Assembly: GCF_004342585.1 (NCBI RefSeq)
Contig: NZ_SLZQ01000010.1
Span: forward strand, 83,941 to 147,940
DNA length: 64,000 nt
Direction of reading: 5' to 3'
Source: Paucimonas lemoignei
GTDB lineage: Bacteria; Pseudomonadota; Gammaproteobacteria; Burkholderiales; Burkholderiaceae_D
Shown here: positions 44,944 through 55,545 of the stretch, piece by piece
How positions within the stretch are numbered: the first letter of the stretch is position 1
Layout of the letters: each line of letters opens with the position of its first letter
Position numbers and translations under genes: made by a program
The notes under the pieces: model-generated
The model's database searches: none
Told to the model about the DNA's origin: nothing
Seen by the model: only the letters and a program-made list of their open reading frames with translations

Positions 44944-47900
44944 ATGCATTCCACCAGCCGCGATCAGACAGCAAGCTATATAGGCATTACCCTGCTCAGT
45001 ATTGCCGTTTTCATCATCGATTTTTTCACCCGGGTGGGTATCGCCGAATGGGTTTTTTACCTGATCCCGGTCATCATGAGCGCTTTCCAGCGGCGCAAAT
45101 ATTTTCCTTTTATCGTCGCCGCAGTCCAGTTGGTATTGATTGCGGCCGGGTTTGTCGCCTCCCCGGAGGGCATCAATGAAAACATTGCGATGATCAACCG
45201 CGCCTTTTGCGCGATTTCAGTTTTTGCCGCGGCATTCCTTGCGCATCGCGTGGTGGCGGAGCGACTGACCGCGCAACGCCTGTCCTGGCTACAGCAAGGA
45301 CACAATGAAGTGGCCACGAGTGTCCAGGGTGAACAGGATATCGACGAGACCGGCGACAACTTGCTGCGGGCGCTGGCAAGGTATGTCGATGCGCAGGTCG
45401 GCGTCTTGTACCGCATCGACGGCGAGCGCCTGGTGCTGACCGGGTCATTCGCCATGCAATCTGCCGCCGCTGAACTGCCGGTGCGGCATGGCCTTGCCGG
45501 CGAAGCAGTCCGCGACAGGGAAGCAGTGGTCGTGCGCGACATCCCGGACGGCTATATTAAATATGGCTCGGCCACCGGTGGCGCCATACCGCGCCAGTTG
45601 CTCATCGCGCCGCTCACGGCCAGCGGACAAGTGCAGGGTGTTCTGGAGCTCGGCTTTGCGGGGGAGGACCGCTCGCTTGAAAAAGAACTGGCGCTTGCCA
45701 AGGTGATTATGGAAACGGCTGGCATCGGCTTGCGCTCGGCGCTGTATCGACGCCACTTGAAGGAATTGCTGGAAGAGACGCAGCGTCAAGCGGAAGAATT
45801 GCAGGCGCAGCATGAAGAGCTGCGAGTGGCCAATGAAGAGCTCGAGGAGCAGGGACGCGTGCTGCTGGAGTCGCAGACCCGCCTCGAAAACCAGCAGGCG
45901 GAGCTGGAGCAGACCAATGTGCAGCTGGAAGAGCAGGCGCAGCACCTGGAGCGGCAAAAGGCCGAGCTGGTGCAAGCGCAGCGCGCCATGGAAATCAATG
46001 CGGAGGAATTGGCAAAATCGAACCGCTACAAATCCGAATTCCTGGCGAATATGTCGCACGAGTTGCGCACGCCGCTCAACAGCTCGCTGATCCTGTCGCA
46101 GATCCTGATCGAAAATAAGACTGGCACGCTGACCGAAGAGCAAGTCCGCTATGCGCGCACGATTCATGCCTCCAACAATGACTTGCTGGCCTTGATCAAT
46201 GAAATTCTCGACTTGTCGAAAATCGAGGCCGGGCATGTCGATATTCTGCCGGAGCCGGTATCGATCGCCGGCATTCTTGAACCGCTGCGCCAATCCTTCG
46301 AGCCGATCGCCAAGGAAAAAGATCTCGCCTTTACCGTGGGCGTTGCCGCTGGCGCGCCGGCCACCTTCATCACCGACGTCCAGCGGCTGCAGCAAATCCT
46401 CAAGAACCTGCTGTCGAATGCGTTCAAATTCACCGAGCGCGGCGAAGTGATATTACATGTGGCTGCCGCCGCGAACGATTGCATCGCCTTTTCCGTGCGC
46501 GATAGCGGCATCGGCATTCCCGAGCATCAGCAGGGCGTGATTTTCGAAGCGTTCCGGCAAGCCGACGGCACGACGAGCCGTAAGTACGGCGGCACCGGAC
46601 TCGGCCTGTCGATTTCGCGCGAACTGGCGCGCCTGCTCGGCGGCGATATCCAGGTGCAAAGCACGCCTGGTCTGGGCAGCACCTTCACGGTGGTGGTGTC
46701 GGCCAATCTGGCTGCCGCCACAGGGGTTACCGTGGAGGAGCGCCCGGCGGCCTTGCCGGCGCCAGAGCCGGAGCCGGCAATGGCCGAGGCGAATAGCGTC
46801 GATGGCTTCAAGGTCGTGCGTACCGATGCCGTTGTCGACCATGGCGGGCGTCAGGCAGCAAACGCTGGTCTCGCGCCGACAGCTGTTGTGCCAGCGGCAG
46901 ACTACAGGCTGCAGCGCCAGCACGAGCGGCTCATTCTCGTGATCGAGGATGACGAGCGTTTTGCATCGATCCTGCGCGAGCTGGTGCAGGAGCTGAAGTT
47001 CGATTGCGTCGTTGCCGCCAACGGCGCGGAAGCGATACGGCTGGCGAAGGACATCAAGCCCAACGGCATTTTGCTCGATGTCGGCTTACCCGATCAGTCG
47101 GGCCTGAGCGTGCTGGAGCAGCTCAAGCGCGATCCTGTCACGCGCCATATTCCGATTCATGTGGCGTCGGTCGATGACCATATCCAGACGGCGCTGGAAC
47201 TGGGCGCAGTCGGCTACGTATTGAAGCCGGTGGCACGCGAAGAATTGATCGAGGCGATCGCCAAGCTGGAAGCAAAGTCGCAGGAGCGCGCCCGCCAGGT
47301 GCTGGTCGTCGAAGACGATGTCACGCTGCGTGAAAACATCGCGACGCTGCTGCAGGCCCAAGACGTGGAAATCACCACCGTCGGCACGGTGGCGGATGCA
47401 TTGCAGCGCCTGTCGGATAGTACCTTCGACTGCATGGTCATGGACCTGACGCTGCCTGACGCCAGCGGCTATGACTTGCTGGAAAAAATGGCGGCCGGCG
47501 GAAAATATTCCTTCCCGCCCGTTATCGTCTATACCGGCCGCGTGCTGACGCGCGATGAAGAGCAGCGCCTGCGCCGGTATTCCAAGTCGATTATCGTCAA
47601 GGGCGCGCGTTCACCGGAGCGCTTGATGGATGAAGTCACCCTGTTCCTGCACCGCGTCGAGGCTTCCATGCCGCCCGACCAGAAACAGTTGCTGCTGCAG
47701 GCGCGGCAGCGCGACGTGCTGTTCGAAGGGCGGCGCATCCTGCTGGCGGAAGACGATGTGCGCAATATCTTTGCGCTGTCGAGCGTCTTCGAACCCTTGG
47801 GTGCCAAGCTGGAAATTGCCCGCAATGGCAAGGAGGCGCTGGTGTTGCTGGAGCGCGACCGCCATATCGACCTGGTGCTGATGGACTTGATGATGCCGGA

Positions 47901-48096
47901 GATGGATGGCTTGACCGCCATGCGCGAAATCCGTAACCGGCCGGAACTGGCGCGATTGCCGATCATCGCCCTGACCGCGAAAGCGATGCCGGACGACCGC
48001 AAGAGCTGCCTTGATGCCGGCGCAAACGATTACATCGCCAAGCCGATCGATGTCGAGCGCTTGATTTCGCTGTGCCGCGTCTGGCTGCCGAAATAG
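44944..48096 (+). CDS. Membrane hybrid histidine kinase with GAF and three receiver domains
   Basis: About 1050 residues from ATG 44944. Order: four or so membrane segments (to residue 102), a GAF domain (about 125-265), a long coiled coil (270-360), HisKA with His372 in SHELRTPLN, an HATPase with RDSGIGIP and [10 protein letters not shown], then three receiver domains. Receiver aspartates lie in [23 protein letters not shown] and [12 protein letters not shown]. An in-frame ATG at 44803 would add 47 residues; the later start keeps the N terminus beside the first membrane helix. It heads an operon with cheR, cheB and a response-regulator kinase. The signal is unknown. It is the first gene right of the presumed att site. 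Confidence 0.9.
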   Translation: MHSTSRDQTASYIGITLLSIAVFIIDFFTRVGIAEWVFYLIPVIMSAFQRRKYFPFIVAAVQLVLIAAGFVASPEGINENIAMINRAFCAISVFAAAFLAHRVVAERLTAQRLSWLQQGHNEVATSVQGEQDIDETGDNLLRALARYVDAQVGVLYRIDGERLVLTGSFAMQSAAAELPVRHGLAGEAVRDREAVVVRDIPDGYIKYGSATGGAIPRQLLIAPLTASGQVQGVLELGFAGEDRSLEKELALAKVIMETAGIGLRSALYRRHLKELLEETQRQAEELQAQHEELRVANEELEEQGRVLLESQTRLENQQAELEQTNVQLEEQAQHLERQKAELVQAQRAMEINAEELAKSNRYKSEFLANMSHELRTPLNSSLILSQILIENKTGTLTEEQVRYARTIHASNNDLLALINEILDLSKIEAGHVDILPEPVSIAGILEPLRQSFEPIAKEKDLAFTVGVAAGAPATFITDVQRLQQILKNLLSNAFKFTERGEVILHVAAAANDCIAFSVRDSGIGIPEHQQGVIFEAFRQADGTTSRKYGGTGLGLSISRELARLLGGDIQVQSTPGLGSTFTVVVSANLAAATGVTVEERPAALPAPEPEPAMAEANSVDGFKVVRTDAVVDHGGRQAANAGLAPTAVVPAADYRLQRQHERLILVIEDDERFASILRELVQELKFDCVVAANGAEAIRLAKDIKPNGILLDVGLPDQSGLSVLEQLKRDPVTRHIPIHVASVDDHIQTALELGAVGYVLKPVAREELIEAIAKLEAKSQERARQVLVVEDDVTLRENIATLLQAQDVEITTVGTVADALQRLSDSTFDCMVMDLTLPDASGYDLLEKMAAGGKYSFPPVIVYTGRVLTRDEEQRLRRYSKSIIVKGARSPERLMDEVTLFLHRVEASMPPDQKQLLLQARQRDVLFEGRRILLAEDDVRNIFALSSVFEPLGAKLEIARNGKEALVLLERDRHIDLVLMDLMMPEMDGLTAMREIRNRPELARLPIIALTAKAMPDDRKSCLDAGANDYIAKPIDVERLISLCRVWLPK

Positions 48097-48104
48097 GAGA
48101 GCGC

Positions 48105-48929
48105 ATGCCGGACCGCAATGCCGTCTTCGATATCGAACTCAAGCTGCTGCTGGAAGGGATTTACCTGCGCTATCAGCATGACTTTCGCCACTACGCCGTG
48201 GCTTCGCTGCGGCGGCGCATCCTGCAGGCGATGACGCGCTTTCAGTGCGATACCGTGTCGCGGCTGCAGGAGCGGATACTGCACGAGCCGGTGATCTTTG
48301 CGCAGATGCTGCAGTATTTCACTGTGCAGGTCAGTGAAATGTTCCGCGATCCGCAGTATTTCAAGCGCTTGCGCGAGCAGGTCTTGCCGATCCTGGCGAC
48401 CTATCCCTCGGTGAAAATCTGGGTGGCCGGCTGCAGCACCGGCGAAGAAGTGTGGTCGCTGGCGATCATGCTGGAAGAGGAGGGCTTGCTCGATCGCTGC
48501 ATCCTGTATGCCACCGATATCAATCCGGAAGCGCTGAAAGCGGCGGAAGCCGGCATCTTCGCGCTCGACCGCATCGCGCAATACAGCGCCAATTACCAGC
48601 GTGCGGGCGGCAAGAAATCCTTGTCCGATTACTACACGGCGGCCTACAACGGCGCGATCTTCGATCGCCGCCTGCGCCGCCACATGGTCTTTGCCGATCA
48701 TAGCCTGGCGACCGACAGTGTCTTTTCCGAGGTCCATCTCGTCTCGTGCCGCAATGTGCTCATCTATTTTGACAAGCAGTTGCAGAGCCGGGCGATCGGA
48801 CTGTTCGTCGATGCGTTGGTGCACCGGGGCTTTCTCGGCCTGGGAGCGAAGGAAAGCCTGCGCTTCACCTCGCATGCGGATAAATTTTCCGAGTTCGCCG
48901 CGAGCGAGAAAATCTATCAGCGGCGTTGA
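48105..48929 (+). CDS. cheR: CheR-type protein-glutamate methyltransferase
   Basis: A 274-residue CheR. It uses S-adenosylmethionine to methylate glutamates, classically on chemoreceptors. The SAM-binding loop is IWVAGCSTGEEVWSLAI, with an acidic ATDINPEAL strand and the late SCRNVLIYF motif; the N-terminal helical domain carries the Arg-rich SLRRRILQAM. AGGAGA lies four bases before the ATG at 48105, eight bases after the kinase stop. It lacks a receptor-binding beta-subdomain insertion sequence that I could identify. With cheB alongside it may act on a non-chemotactic target in this kinase system. Confidence 0.92.
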   Translation: MPDRNAVFDIELKLLLEGIYLRYQHDFRHYAVASLRRRILQAMTRFQCDTVSRLQERILHEPVIFAQMLQYFTVQVSEMFRDPQYFKRLREQVLPILATYPSVKIWVAGCSTGEEVWSLAIMLEEEGLLDRCILYATDINPEALKAAEAGIFALDRIAQYSANYQRAGGKKSLSDYYTAAYNGAIFDRRLRRHMVFADHSLATDSVFSEVHLVSCRNVLIYFDKQLQSRAIGLFVDALVHRGFLGLGAKESLRFTSHADKFSEFAASEKIYQRR

Positions 48930-48972
48930 TGGGAAAAAACGGGAATAACGGAAAAGCGAACAAGGGCTAAAC

Positions 48973-49569
48973 ATGACAATTCCGGCAAATACCAAACTGG
49001 TGGTGATCGGCGCCTCGGCCGGCGGCGTCGATGCCATCGGCAATCTGCTGGCGGCATTGCCGGCCGATTTCGCGCCGGCAGTGGCAGTCGTGCTGCATCT
49101 GCCGCCGGATAGGCCCAGCATGCTGGCGGAATTGTTTGCATCGCGCTGCGCCTTGCCGGTCAAGGAAGCGGAAGACAAGGAACCGATTCAACCCGGCACG
49201 GTGGTGGTCGCGCCGCCCGACTATCATTTGCAGGTGGAGCCGGACCATACCTTTTCCTTGTCGTGCGATGAGCCGGTTCTCTACTCCCGCCCATCGATCG
49301 ATGTGCTGTTCGACTCTGCGGCAATGGCATACGGTGCAGCCTTGCTTGGTATCATACTGACCGGCGCGAGTGCCGACGGTACTGCCGGCCTGAAGGCCGT
49401 GCGCGCACGTGGCGGACAGGCATGGGTGCAGGACCCGGAAGACGCCGTTGCGCGCCTGATGCCGGCAGCCGCCATCGCCGATGCGGGCGCCGACCGCGTC
49501 TTGCCCCTTGAGCAAATGAAGCAACTCCTGTCTGGCAGCGGCTTGCAAGCCATGACTCAACCAATCTGA
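48973..49569 (+). CDS. cheB: CheB-type methylesterase without receiver domain
   Basis: A 198-residue methylesterase domain alone. The catalytic triad is Ser15 (IGASAGGVD), His42 (VVLHLPPDR) and Asp134 (LTGASADGTAG). Classic CheB has an N-terminal receiver domain controlling it; here none is fused, so control may come from the receiver domains of the neighbouring kinases. The stop overlaps the next start as TGATG. It pairs with the CheR gene 43 bases upstream. Confidence 0.92.
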   Translation: MTIPANTKLVVIGASAGGVDAIGNLLAALPADFAPAVAVVLHLPPDRPSMLAELFASRCALPVKEAEDKEPIQPGTVVVAPPDYHLQVEPDHTFSLSCDEPVLYSRPSIDVLFDSAAMAYGAALLGIILTGASADGTAGLKAVRARGGQAWVQDPEDAVARLMPAAAIADAGADRVLPLEQMKQLLSGSGLQAMTQPI

Positions 49570-50678
49570 TGCCAATGGACGAAATCAATATTCTGGTAGT
49601 GGACGATGTCGAACAAAATCTCATTGCGACGGAGGCGATACTTGCGCAGCCCGGTATCAGGATTCTGAAGGCATCTTCCGGACCCGAAGCGCTGGAAATC
49701 CTGCTGGCGCATGAAATCGCGCTGGCGCTGGTGGATGTGCAGATGCCGCAGATGGATGGCTTCGAGCTGGCGGAACTGATTCGCGGCAGCGAGCGCACCC
49801 GAGCTGTGCCGCTGATCTTCCTTACCGCCGTCTCGCGCGAGGCCAAGTCCACCTTTCGCGGTTACGAAGCCGGCGCGGTGGATTTCCTGCATAAGCCGAT
49901 CGATGTCGCGGTATTGAAGAGCAAGGTCAATGTATTCGTCGAACTGCATGCCAAGAAAAAGCAGTTGCGGCAACAGCTGGAAGAACTGCAGCAGGCGCTG
50001 CGCATGAATGAATTGTTCACTGCCGTGCTGGGCCATGACTTGCGCACGCCGCTCTCGACTATTCTGGGCGCCGCCGATTTGATCATGCTGTCGGAAGACC
50101 CCAAAGCCCGGGCCACGGCCAAGCTCATCAAGTCGAGCGGCAAGCGCATGTCGAAGATGGTGAACCAGTTGCTCGATGTGGCGCGCATCCGCTCGGGCGG
50201 CATCCAGCTGCATTGCAAGGAGACGGATTACGTCCAGCTATGCCGGTCGATTATTGCCGAGTTCGACGCCTCGCAGGAATCGCCGCGCATCGAGATGACG
50301 GCGACGGGAAATGTCGCCGGCATGGCGGATCCGGATCGCCTGGGGCAAGTGCTGTCGAACCTGATCGGCAACGCGCTCCAGCATGGCGATGGCGACCAGC
50401 CTGTACGCGTCGGGATCGATGGCTCCCAGTCCGGCCGGATCATCGTCGAGGTCGGCAACGGCGGCACGATTCCGGCTGCATTGAGGGAGCGGATTTTCGA
50501 GCCATATCACAGCGCCCAGACATCGGGAAAAAACACCGAAGGTCTGGGGCTGGGCTTATATATCGTCAAACAGTTCGTCGAGGCGCACGGCGGTAGTGTC
50601 GAATTGCGCTCATCCGAGGGGGATGGCACGGTGTTCAGCGTGTCGATGCCGCGCCGGCACGCTTCGTGCGCTGCGTAG
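49569..50678 (+). CDS. Response regulator-histidine kinase hybrid
   Basis: A 369-residue protein with an N-terminal receiver domain (ILVVDDVEQN, phospho-acceptor Asp in LALVDVQMPQMDG, conserved Lys in FLHKPID) followed by HisKA (LGHDLRTPLST) and an HATPase (GNALQHGDGD, GLGLGLYIVKQF). A short coiled coil joins the two. Starts at either ATG 49569 or 49575; the first overlaps the cheB stop as TGATG. Proteins with this order usually relay phosphate between a membrane hybrid kinase and an output, fitting the large kinase at the head of the operon. Confidence 0.9.
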   Translation: MPMDEINILVVDDVEQNLIATEAILAQPGIRILKASSGPEALEILLAHEIALALVDVQMPQMDGFELAELIRGSERTRAVPLIFLTAVSREAKSTFRGYEAGAVDFLHKPIDVAVLKSKVNVFVELHAKKKQLRQQLEELQQALRMNELFTAVLGHDLRTPLSTILGAADLIMLSEDPKARATAKLIKSSGKRMSKMVNQLLDVARIRSGGIQLHCKETDYVQLCRSIIAEFDASQESPRIEMTATGNVAGMADPDRLGQVLSNLIGNALQHGDGDQPVRVGIDGSQSGRIIVEVGNGGTIPAALRERIFEPYHSAQTSGKNTEGLGLGLYIVKQFVEAHGGSVELRSSEGDGTVFSVSMPRRHASCAA

Positions 50679-50686
50679 AAGGCGGG

Positions 50687-50833
50687 TTATAGTTTTAAGC
50701 TGCCCGTGCCGAACAGGCCGATCAGGCCGACGATGATGAGATACAGCGCCACAATGAAATTCAGCAAGCGCGGCATCACCAGGATGAGGATACCGGCAAT
50801 CAGGGACAGCAACGGGGTCAGATGAAAGTTCAT
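50687..50833 (-). CDS. Small membrane protein, DUF3096 family
   Basis: A 48-residue protein beginning MNFHLTPLLSLIAGILILVM with two membrane helices and a short tail. ATG at 50833 is chosen because AGGAG lies seven bases before it; the ATG at 50839 would leave one base. It is convergent with, and only eight bases from, the response-regulator kinase. Members of this family are very small inner-membrane proteins of unknown function, often seen singly as here. Confidence 0.75.
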   Translation of the reverse strand: MNFHLTPLLSLIAGILILVMPRLLNFIVALYLIIVGLIGLFGTGSLKL

Positions 50834-50992
50834 GGCCATGCTCCTATCAGGTAGCGCAGCCAGCCGGTTGGCCGGCCGCGCGGGCAGAGATGATGTTATT
50901 GAACCGCATTTCTCTGCCTTCACCTGGCCTCATAGCCTCGAAAATTGAGAGGCGTCAAACAACTTCCCACCCATACCCGCGCATAGCTTGGG

Positions 50993-52576
50993 TTACGCCC
51001 GAGGGGCTGCCAGCTCCAGCCGGCGCGCGGCATGTCCTTCCACCTTGAATACGCTGACCGTTTGCGCCAGCTTGTTGGCCTGGTCTTGCATGGCTTCCGA
51101 TGCGGCCGCGGCTTGCTCGACCAGCGCGGCATTCTGCTGGGTGACTTGATCCATCTGCAGGATGGCTTGGTTGATCTGTTCGATGCCGGCGGTTTGCTCG
51201 GCGCTGGCGGCCGTGATCTCGCCCATGATATCGGTGACGCGCTGCACGCTGTCGACGATCTCGCGCATGGTTTGTCCCGCTTCGTTGACGTACTGGCTGC
51301 CGGCATTCACCTTCTGCACCGAGTCGTCGATCAGGGATTTGATTTCCTTGGCGGCGCCGGCGGAGCGCTGGGCCAGCGAACGCACTTCGGCGGCGACGAC
51401 GGCAAAGCCGCGTCCCTGCTCGCCGGCGCGCGCCGCTTCCACGGCAGCGTTGAGCGCCAGGATATTGGTCTGGAAGGCGATGCCATCGATGACGGAAATG
51501 ATGTCGACGATCTTTTTCGCGGAATCGCTGATGTCATCCATCGTGCCCACCACCCGCCCGATCACGTCGCCACCCTTGGCCGCGACGTCGGAAGCGCTTT
51601 CCGCCAGCATGTTGGCCTGACGGGCGTTATCGGCATTTTGCTTGACGGTGGAGGTCAGTTCTTCCATGGAGGAGGCCGTCTCTTCCAGCGAGCTGGCCTG
51701 TTCCTCGGTGCGGGCCGACAGGTCATGGTTGCCGGAGGCGATTTCGGCGGATGACGTCTTGATCGTTTCGGTGCCGGCACGGACTTGGCTGACGATCTTG
51801 ACCAGGCCTTCGTTCATGTCGCGCAAGGCTTGCATCAGGCGGCCGGTTTCATCGTTGGAGCGTACCTGGATGCTGCGGGTCAGGTCGCCGGCCGCGATGG
51901 CGCCGGCAATCTCGACGGCGGCGTTGAGCGGGCGCGTGATGGCGCGCACCAGCAAGACACCGATGATCGCAGCCAGTATCAGGCCGAAGGTCATGCCCGC
52001 CAGGCAGATCGTGCGGATCAGGTGATAGGTTTGCTGCGATGCGTCGTAGTCGCTCTTGGCAACTTCCAGCTGCAAGTTGATGAGCTTGTTGAGGCTGTCA
52101 CTCACCGGCGAGAAAAGTTCTTCCATTTTGCCTTGGACAAGCGATGTCACCAATGTCATGTCCTGCGCCTTGATTGCTGCCAGCGTCGGCTGCAAGCCTT
52201 CGGCCAGAAACGTTTTGCGTGCTACGGCGGCCTGTTCGGCCAGTTGCTTTTCTTCCGGCGTCAGATAAGTCGCCATGTATTGGCTCCATACCTGATCGAT
52301 CTGAGACATGTTGTTTGCGATTTCAGTCGCCAGGAGTTCCCCTTTGCCAGGCTCGGCCGTCACGGCCTTGGCGGCGGCCAGCTGGTTCAGGGTAAGCAGG
52401 CGGATAACCTTATCCACTTGTCCCAGCGCCGCCAGGCGGTCTTCATACATGGAGCGCATGGCATCGTTGGCGCGGTCGAGACCCACGAGCCCCATGACGG
52501 CGCCGATGATGAGCTGGAGGGATAAAAAGCCAATCACGAAGATGAGACGGGCTTTGATGGTGAGGTTCTTGAACAT
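50993..52576 (-). CDS. Methyl-accepting chemotaxis protein
   Basis: A 527-residue chemoreceptor. It has an N-terminal membrane helix ([20 protein letters not shown]), a four-helix-bundle periplasmic sensor (about 35-190), a second membrane helix ([18 protein letters not shown]), a HAMP region, and a long cytoplasmic coiled coil with the signalling tip [20 protein letters not shown] then [12 protein letters not shown]. No C-terminal pentapeptide tether is present. It follows the globin GGDEF-EAL gene by 30 bases on the same strand, so the two may be co-transcribed, linking taxis with c-di-GMP. Ligand unknown. Confidence 0.94.
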   Translation of the reverse strand: MFKNLTIKARLIFVIGFLSLQLIIGAVMGLVGLDRANDAMRSMYEDRLAALGQVDKVIRLLTLNQLAAAKAVTAEPGKGELLATEIANNMSQIDQVWSQYMATYLTPEEKQLAEQAAVARKTFLAEGLQPTLAAIKAQDMTLVTSLVQGKMEELFSPVSDSLNKLINLQLEVAKSDYDASQQTYHLIRTICLAGMTFGLILAAIIGVLLVRAITRPLNAAVEIAGAIAAGDLTRSIQVRSNDETGRLMQALRDMNEGLVKIVSQVRAGTETIKTSSAEIASGNHDLSARTEEQASSLEETASSMEELTSTVKQNADNARQANMLAESASDVAAKGGDVIGRVVGTMDDISDSAKKIVDIISVIDGIAFQTNILALNAAVEAARAGEQGRGFAVVAAEVRSLAQRSAGAAKEIKSLIDDSVQKVNAGSQYVNEAGQTMREIVDSVQRVTDIMGEITAASAEQTAGIEQINQAILQMDQVTQQNAALVEQAAAASEAMQDQANKLAQTVSVFKVEGHAARRLELAAPRA

Positions 52577-52606
52577 GGGTTGAAGTCGATTACGGTTGAA
52601 CTTGTT

Positions 52607-55204
52607 TCAGGCGGCCGCAACGTGGCCAGTTTCGGGTTTGACGGCTTGCAGCAGCTTGGCAATCTGGTCGGCAGGCACCGGTTTGCTGAAGTAGTAGCCT
52701 TGCATCTGGTCGCATCCATGGTCGCTCAGGAAGTCCAGCTGCTGGGCGGTTTCCACGCCTTCGGCAATCACGCTGAGTTTCATGCTGTGGGCCAGGGCGA
52801 TCACGGAGTTGACGATCATGGCGTCGTCGGCGTCGCTGGTAATGTCGCGCACGAAGGAGCGGTCGATCTTGAGACAGTCGATCGGGAAGCGCTTGAGGTA
52901 GCTGAGGCTGGAGTAGCCGGTGCCGAAATCGTCGATGGCCAGGTGCATGCCCATGGCGTGAAGCTGGCGCAGGATTTCCACCGCCGCTTCCGGATTTTGC
53001 ATGACATCGCTTTCGGTAATTTCGAGCGCCAGGCAATCCGGCGTGCAGTCCATTTCCTCCAGCAGGCGCGCTACCCGTTTGGCCAGATCCTGCCGCTGGA
53101 ACTGGCGCGCCGACAGATTGACGCCGATGCGGATCGGCGGCAAGCCGGCATCGCGCCAGGCCTTGTGCTGGGCGCAGGCGGTGGCCAGCACCCATTCGCC
53201 GATCGGCACGATCAAGCCGGTTTCTTCCGCAATCGGGATGAAATCAGCGGGCGAGACCATCTCCTTGCCTTGCGGTTGCCAGCGCAGGAGTGCTTCGACG
53301 CCGACCACGGCGCCGCTGCGGATATCAACCTGGGGCTGGTAATGCAACAGGAATTCATTGCGTTCCAGCGCGCGGCGCAGCGCGCCTTCCAGCTTCAGGC
53401 TATCCATGGCATTGGTGCCCATGCTGCCGGCGTAGAACTGGTAGTCATTCCTGCCTTCGGCCTTGGCGCGGTACATGGCGGCGTCGGCATGCTTCAACAG
53501 GGTTTGCGCATCCTGGCCATCGCGCGGATACAGGCTGATGCCGATACTGCCGGTGGGGAACAACTCCTGGCCCGATACGACCATGGGCTGAAAGAGCGAC
53601 TGGAGGATTTTCTGCGCGACGATGGCGGCATCTTCCTCTTGCGCCATGTCGGGCAGCACGACGACGAATTCATCGCCGCCTTGGCGGGCTACGGTATCGG
53701 CTTCGCGCAGGCTGTTGGCAATGCGGCTGGCGATCTCGACGATGACTTCGTCGCCGGCATCGTGGCCGAGACTGTCATTGATATTCTTGAAGCGGTCCAG
53801 GTCGATGAACATGACCGCGACCAGCTTGCCGGCGCGGTGGGCGTGGGCGATCGCTTGCCCGAGGCGGTCTTCCAGCAGCAGCCGGTTCGGCAAGCCGGTC
53901 AGCGCATCGTGATTGACCAGGCGGCGCAATTCCTCTTCGGCTTCCTTGCGGCGGGAAATATCCTCGACCAGGCCGATGAAGCGCTGGCGCCCCAGGGCGT
54001 CGCGCATGGACGATACTGTCACATTGGCCCATACGGCATGCCCCTGCTTATGGATATAGCGCTTCTCGCGCGAGTATTCGCTGATTTCCCCCTTGGCGAG
54101 ACGATTGAATAATGTCGTGTCCCTGGCGACATCGTCCGGGTGGGTAATCGACCAGAAGTCGCGATGCAAGAGTTCGGCTTCGGTATAGCCGGTGATTTCG
54201 CACAGCTTGCGGTTGATCCGTATGAATTCGCCATCCGTGTTGGCATGCGCGATGCCGACCGCCGCCTGGTTGAAGGTCAGGCGGAATTGCTCTTCGCTTT
54301 CCTGCAGCTTGCGGGTGGCTTCCAGCTGGAACGTCACATCCTGCGCAATCAGCAGCAGCAGGTTTTCCCGCCCGAGGACGGTGGGACGGATACTCAATTC
54401 GAAGTGGCGCGTGCCGGCGCATTCGCGCTTGAGGGTGACGATGACGCGGTCGCACGGCTTGCCGGTGGCGCGCACCTGCGCCACGCTTTCCGCCAGCGTG
54501 GCGGATTCGATCAATTCGTTCAGCGGGCGAGGGTGGTTGAGATATTCTTCACTGATATCCAGCATTTTCCGCATCATGTCATTCATGGAGCGGATGTCGC
54601 CGGTATCATTGACGACGATGAGCCCGGCCGGCATGCCGCTGATGACTTGCTGGAGATAATTGCGGTGCTGTACGACTTCCTGCTGCGCGGCTTGCGCGTA
54701 GGTATCCAGCGCCAATCCCATATCGAAACTGACGACTTTCAGCGCGGCGTCGTAGGCGGCCAGGAAGGTTTCGGGTTGGTCGGCCAGCATGCGCCACAGG
54801 ATCGGCAACAGTTCGGACAGGTACTTGCGGTAAGCGCCGATGTACCACTTCGGCTCCAGGCCGATGCGCTGGTGTACCACGCCGACCTTCAGGCGGTTGC
54901 GGATGTAGTCCTGGCCATAGTCGCCGGCGGTCAGCCTGTCGAAATAGGCGGACTGGGCAGCGCGCAAGCGCGCCATTGTCTCGGCATCGGGCAGCAGCGT
55001 ACGCATCTCGGGAAATTCGACGAGATGCTGGTAGAAGGCGTCGGAAAAACCTTCCTTGTCGTCTTGCAGCAGCTTGTGGATACGCTGCAGCAGGTCGATA
55101 TCCGTCTCGCCCAATTCGAGAAAAGCCTTGCGCTGGTCAATCTCGTGTTGATCCAGTCCGATGTCGCGGGTAATCAGGTCGACGGCTTGGTTTAAATCTT
55201 TCAT
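52607..55204 (-). CDS. Globin-coupled sensor with PAS, GGDEF and EAL domains
   Basis: An 865-residue c-di-GMP enzyme. The N terminus is a haem globin-coupled sensor: proximal His111 lies in KVGVVHQRIGLEPKWYIGAY, so it probably senses oxygen. Two PAS-type regions follow (about 185-310 and 315-440; the second ends RRKEAEEELRR), then GGDEF (intact RQGGDEFVVV) and EAL (GVEALLRWQ, later DDFGTGYSSLSYL). Both catalytic signatures are present, so either cyclase or phosphodiesterase activity is possible. ATG at 55204 is chosen; a TTG at 55282 would add 26 residues outside the globin fold. A 9-bp inverted repeat lies in its leader. Confidence 0.92.
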   Translation of the reverse strand: MKDLNQAVDLITRDIGLDQHEIDQRKAFLELGETDIDLLQRIHKLLQDDKEGFSDAFYQHLVEFPEMRTLLPDAETMARLRAAQSAYFDRLTAGDYGQDYIRNRLKVGVVHQRIGLEPKWYIGAYRKYLSELLPILWRMLADQPETFLAAYDAALKVVSFDMGLALDTYAQAAQQEVVQHRNYLQQVISGMPAGLIVVNDTGDIRSMNDMMRKMLDISEEYLNHPRPLNELIESATLAESVAQVRATGKPCDRVIVTLKRECAGTRHFELSIRPTVLGRENLLLLIAQDVTFQLEATRKLQESEEQFRLTFNQAAVGIAHANTDGEFIRINRKLCEITGYTEAELLHRDFWSITHPDDVARDTTLFNRLAKGEISEYSREKRYIHKQGHAVWANVTVSSMRDALGRQRFIGLVEDISRRKEAEEELRRLVNHDALTGLPNRLLLEDRLGQAIAHAHRAGKLVAVMFIDLDRFKNINDSLGHDAGDEVIVEIASRIANSLREADTVARQGGDEFVVVLPDMAQEEDAAIVAQKILQSLFQPMVVSGQELFPTGSIGISLYPRDGQDAQTLLKHADAAMYRAKAEGRNDYQFYAGSMGTNAMDSLKLEGALRRALERNEFLLHYQPQVDIRSGAVVGVEALLRWQPQGKEMVSPADFIPIAEETGLIVPIGEWVLATACAQHKAWRDAGLPPIRIGVNLSARQFQRQDLAKRVARLLEEMDCTPDCLALEITESDVMQNPEAAVEILRQLHAMGMHLAIDDFGTGYSSLSYLKRFPIDCLKIDRSFVRDITSDADDAMIVNSVIALAHSMKLSVIAEGVETAQQLDFLSDHGCDQMQGYYFSKPVPADQIAKLLQAVKPETGHVAAA

Positions 55205-55221
55205 AATTTTTTCATCAAGCC

Positions 55222-55281
55222 TGAAGGAAGAATCGGTAAATAGTAGTGAGGTTTGAGTCAGTGCTTTTGGCACTTCCTTCA
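55222..55281 (-). promoter_or_regulatory. Leader inverted repeat upstream of the GGDEF-EAL gene
   Basis: The 341-base region 55205-55545 between divergent starts has no gene. Within it TGAAGGAAG (55222-55230) and CTTCCTTCA (55273-55281) form a perfect 9-bp inverted repeat; one arm lies 17 bases before the ATG at 55204. In the leader RNA the stem could fold next to the ribosome-binding region or the repeat could be an operator. No clear promoter boxes are seen for either gene. Confidence 0.4.
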
Positions 55282-55545
55282 ATCAGGCCACGCGGGAAAT
55301 CATGGATATACATTAGTTTCCTGTAGGGAAATATGCTACACGCTTGCCCTGTAAAAAGCTAACTGATCCAAGCGAAAACCAGTCAAATTACTAACAAATT
55401 AACATTTTGATGCGGGATTCTGTATCAAGGATGCTGCATGCCTGAACACGAACAGGTGGAAACGACTTGCCAAGCCGGTAACAAGCCGACTGGTCAGAAC
55501 ATGTGCCTGCAAGCATAATTGCCTTATTTTTAATATTTCGGGCAA

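Noticed and set aside
52580..54112. A 510-codon plus-strand frame opposite the GGDEF-EAL gene
   Set aside because: The minus strand encodes intact GGDEF and EAL motifs in the same bases; the long antisense frame is a product of high-GC codon use.
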